A stretch of 16,574 nt of DNA from Bacteroidales bacterium. GTDB lineage: Bacteria; Bacteroidota; Bacteroidia; Bacteroidales; VadinHA17. Below, one piece after another: positions 15,571 through 16,574 of the stretch. Under the pieces are notes generated by a model. The model ran no database searches and had not been told where the DNA came from. It saw nothing but the letters and a program-made list of their open reading frames with translations. The stretch covers positions 1 through 16,574 of the forward strand of contig JALOMM010000003.1 of the NCBI GenBank assembly GCA_025455535.1, read 5' to 3'. Position numbers and translations under genes: made by a program. Position 1 is the first letter of the stretch. Each line of letters opens with the position of its first letter.

Positions 15571-16574
15571 ATGAGACGGGTCAGGGTAAATTCTTCAGCA
15601 GGGAAGTCAGTTGTGATCACAGGCGGTCAGCTTGATGATCTTCCGTCTTTTCTCCCCTCTTCCAGATTGTTCATTATAACTGATACCAATGTAAGAGCGC
15701 TTTACGGAGGCAGTTTTCCACCGGCTGAGGTGCTGACCATTCATCCTGGCGAGGAAAGCAAGACCCTTCTTGTTGCAGGGGACCTGTGTTACAGGTTGCT
15801 GGCGGCGGGAGCTGACCGTTCATCTTTTATCCTGGGTTTTGGCGGTGGTGTTGTCTGTGATATTACCGGCCTGGTGGCATCTGTATATATGAGGGGGATA
15901 AGGCATGCCTTCGTCTCCACCACTCTGCTTTCACAGGTTGATGCCAGCATTGGGGGAAAGACAGGTGTGAATCTTGGTCAATATAAGAACATGATCGGCA
16001 CCTTCAAACAGCCTGAGTTTGTTCTTTGTGATCATACGCTTCTTTCCACATTGCCTGATAATGAGATGCTTTCAGGGCTGGGAGAACTACTGAAACATGC
16101 CGTAATAGCCGACCGGGAACTGTTCTTTGACATCTCAGCCTCACTCACAGCAATATTTGACCGGAACCCAGAGTCTCTTGAAGATTTGATTTACAGGGCA
16201 GTGAAGATCAAGGCCGCCATTGTCAGGCGCGATCCTCTGGAAAATGGTCCCAGGCGGGTTCTGAACTTCGGTCACACCTTCGGTCATGTGCTGGAAACGA
16301 CTTATAACATACCCCACGGCATTGCAGTCATGGAGGGGATGCTGATTGCTTCAGAGCTGTCTGTCTGGAAGGGTGATCTGCCCCATACTGAGTACCGCCT
16401 TCTGAAGAGCACGCTGGAAAGTGCCGGGGTGATGAATGTACACGACCTGCCTGAACAAATAATCAGGCTCATAACCAGGGATAAGAAGGGGGAAGCCGAA
16501 GCTGTAAACATGGTTCTCCTGCAATCGATAGGCCAGGCTGTGGTCAGGAAGATGTCAAGGGTACGGCCCCGCCG
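15571..16574 (+). CDS. aroB: 3-dehydroquinate synthase (3' partial)
   Basis: This enzyme converts DAHP to 3-dehydroquinate, the second step of the shikimate pathway and the substrate source for AroQ in this window. It uses NAD and a divalent metal. I translated 334 complete codons with no stop before the window edge; family members are about 340-365 residues, so only the last few are missing. Motifs are the NAD-binding LGFGGGVVCDITG (88-100), STTLLSQVDASIGGKTGVN (116-134), KNMIGTF (139-145), GLGELLKHAV (169-178) with metal ligand Glu172, and LNFGHTFGHVLE (231-242) with metal ligand His235 and His239. PHGIAVMEGM (248-257) provides the third ligand, His249. The ATG at 15571 lies directly before the usual N-terminal strand. 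No strong Shine-Dalgarno sequence is seen. It is divergent from nth. Confidence 0.95.
   Translation, partial: MRRVRVNSSAGKSVVITGGQLDDLPSFLPSSRLFIITDTNVRALYGGSFPPAEVLTIHPGEESKTLLVAGDLCYRLLAAGADRSSFILGFGGGVVCDITGLVASVYMRGIRHAFVSTTLLSQVDASIGGKTGVNLGQYKNMIGTFKQPEFVLCDHTLLSTLPDNEMLSGLGELLKHAVIADRELFFDISASLTAIFDRNPESLEDLIYRAVKIKAAIVRRDPLENGPRRVLNFGHTFGHVLETTYNIPHGIAVMEGMLIASELSVWKGDLPHTEYRLLKSTLESAGVMNVHDLPEQIIRLITRDKKGEAEAVNMVLLQSIGQAVVRKMSRVRPR

Noticed and set aside
15456..15620. 55-codon N-terminal extension of nth
   Set aside because: It has no family resemblance, would overlap the aroB start on the other strand, and a family-length protein starts at 15455.
1..16574. CRISPR array, tRNA, rRNA, insertion sequence, toxin-antitoxin or defence genes
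   Set aside because: I looked for repeat-spacer structure, tRNA-like folds and transposase or nuclease motifs in the gaps and frames and saw none. The gaps are too short for most of these.

Overview
The window looks like a chromosomal segment from a member of the Bacteroidota, most likely the order Bacteroidales. Four things point that way. Two predicted proteins carry type IX secretion sorting domains: a C-terminal type A domain with YPNP, and a type B gliding-motility (CHU_C-like) domain with NVFTPNGDGFNDF. There is a DUF6702-like protein. The pyruvate kinase has unusual motifs that I recall from this phylum. Intergenic octamers fit the Bacteroidota -7 box TAnnTTTG. The window is almost fully coding: no gap exceeds about 190 bp, and I see no tRNA, rRNA, CRISPR array, insertion sequence or prophage gene. 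Exact taxonomy cannot be fixed from sequence alone.

Layout. 1-1307 (+) is the 3' end of a large secreted protein with Ig-like and carbohydrate-binding-like modules. A 28-bp perfect palindrome separates it from convergent ppdK (pyruvate phosphate dikinase, 1384-4113, -). xerD (4201-5106, -) lies upstream of ppdK. The 188-bp divergent region 5107-5294 is the most structured non-coding DNA here: two -7-like boxes, four copies of a TGACCG/CGGTCA motif, and seven tandem units of a GGCAAAA-like heptamer. It opens a tightly packed + strand gene run: aroQ, pyk, a DUF6702-like exported protein, an 875-aa type IX secreted protein and a TPR protein (5295-11515). Convergent to it is a 1060-aa cytosolic hybrid histidine kinase (11527-14709, -), preceded by nth (endonuclease III, 14805-15455, -). 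Divergent from nth is aroB (15571 to the window end, +), cut at its 3' end.

How the genes work together. PpdK and Pyk sit on either side of xerD and interconvert PEP and pyruvate, PpdK reversibly and with AMP/PPi. AroB and AroQ catalyse consecutive steps of the shikimate pathway, which draws on PEP. The region therefore contains much of the PEP node. The distal part of the aroQ-pyk run encodes exported proteins that probably belong to surface or gliding functions and have no visible biochemical link to PEP.

I find no convincing undescribed defence, mobile or biosynthetic system. The best novel leads are the possible operator cluster and heptamer array between xerD and aroQ. Next are the mixed housekeeping/secretion gene run and the orphan multi-PAS hybrid kinase.
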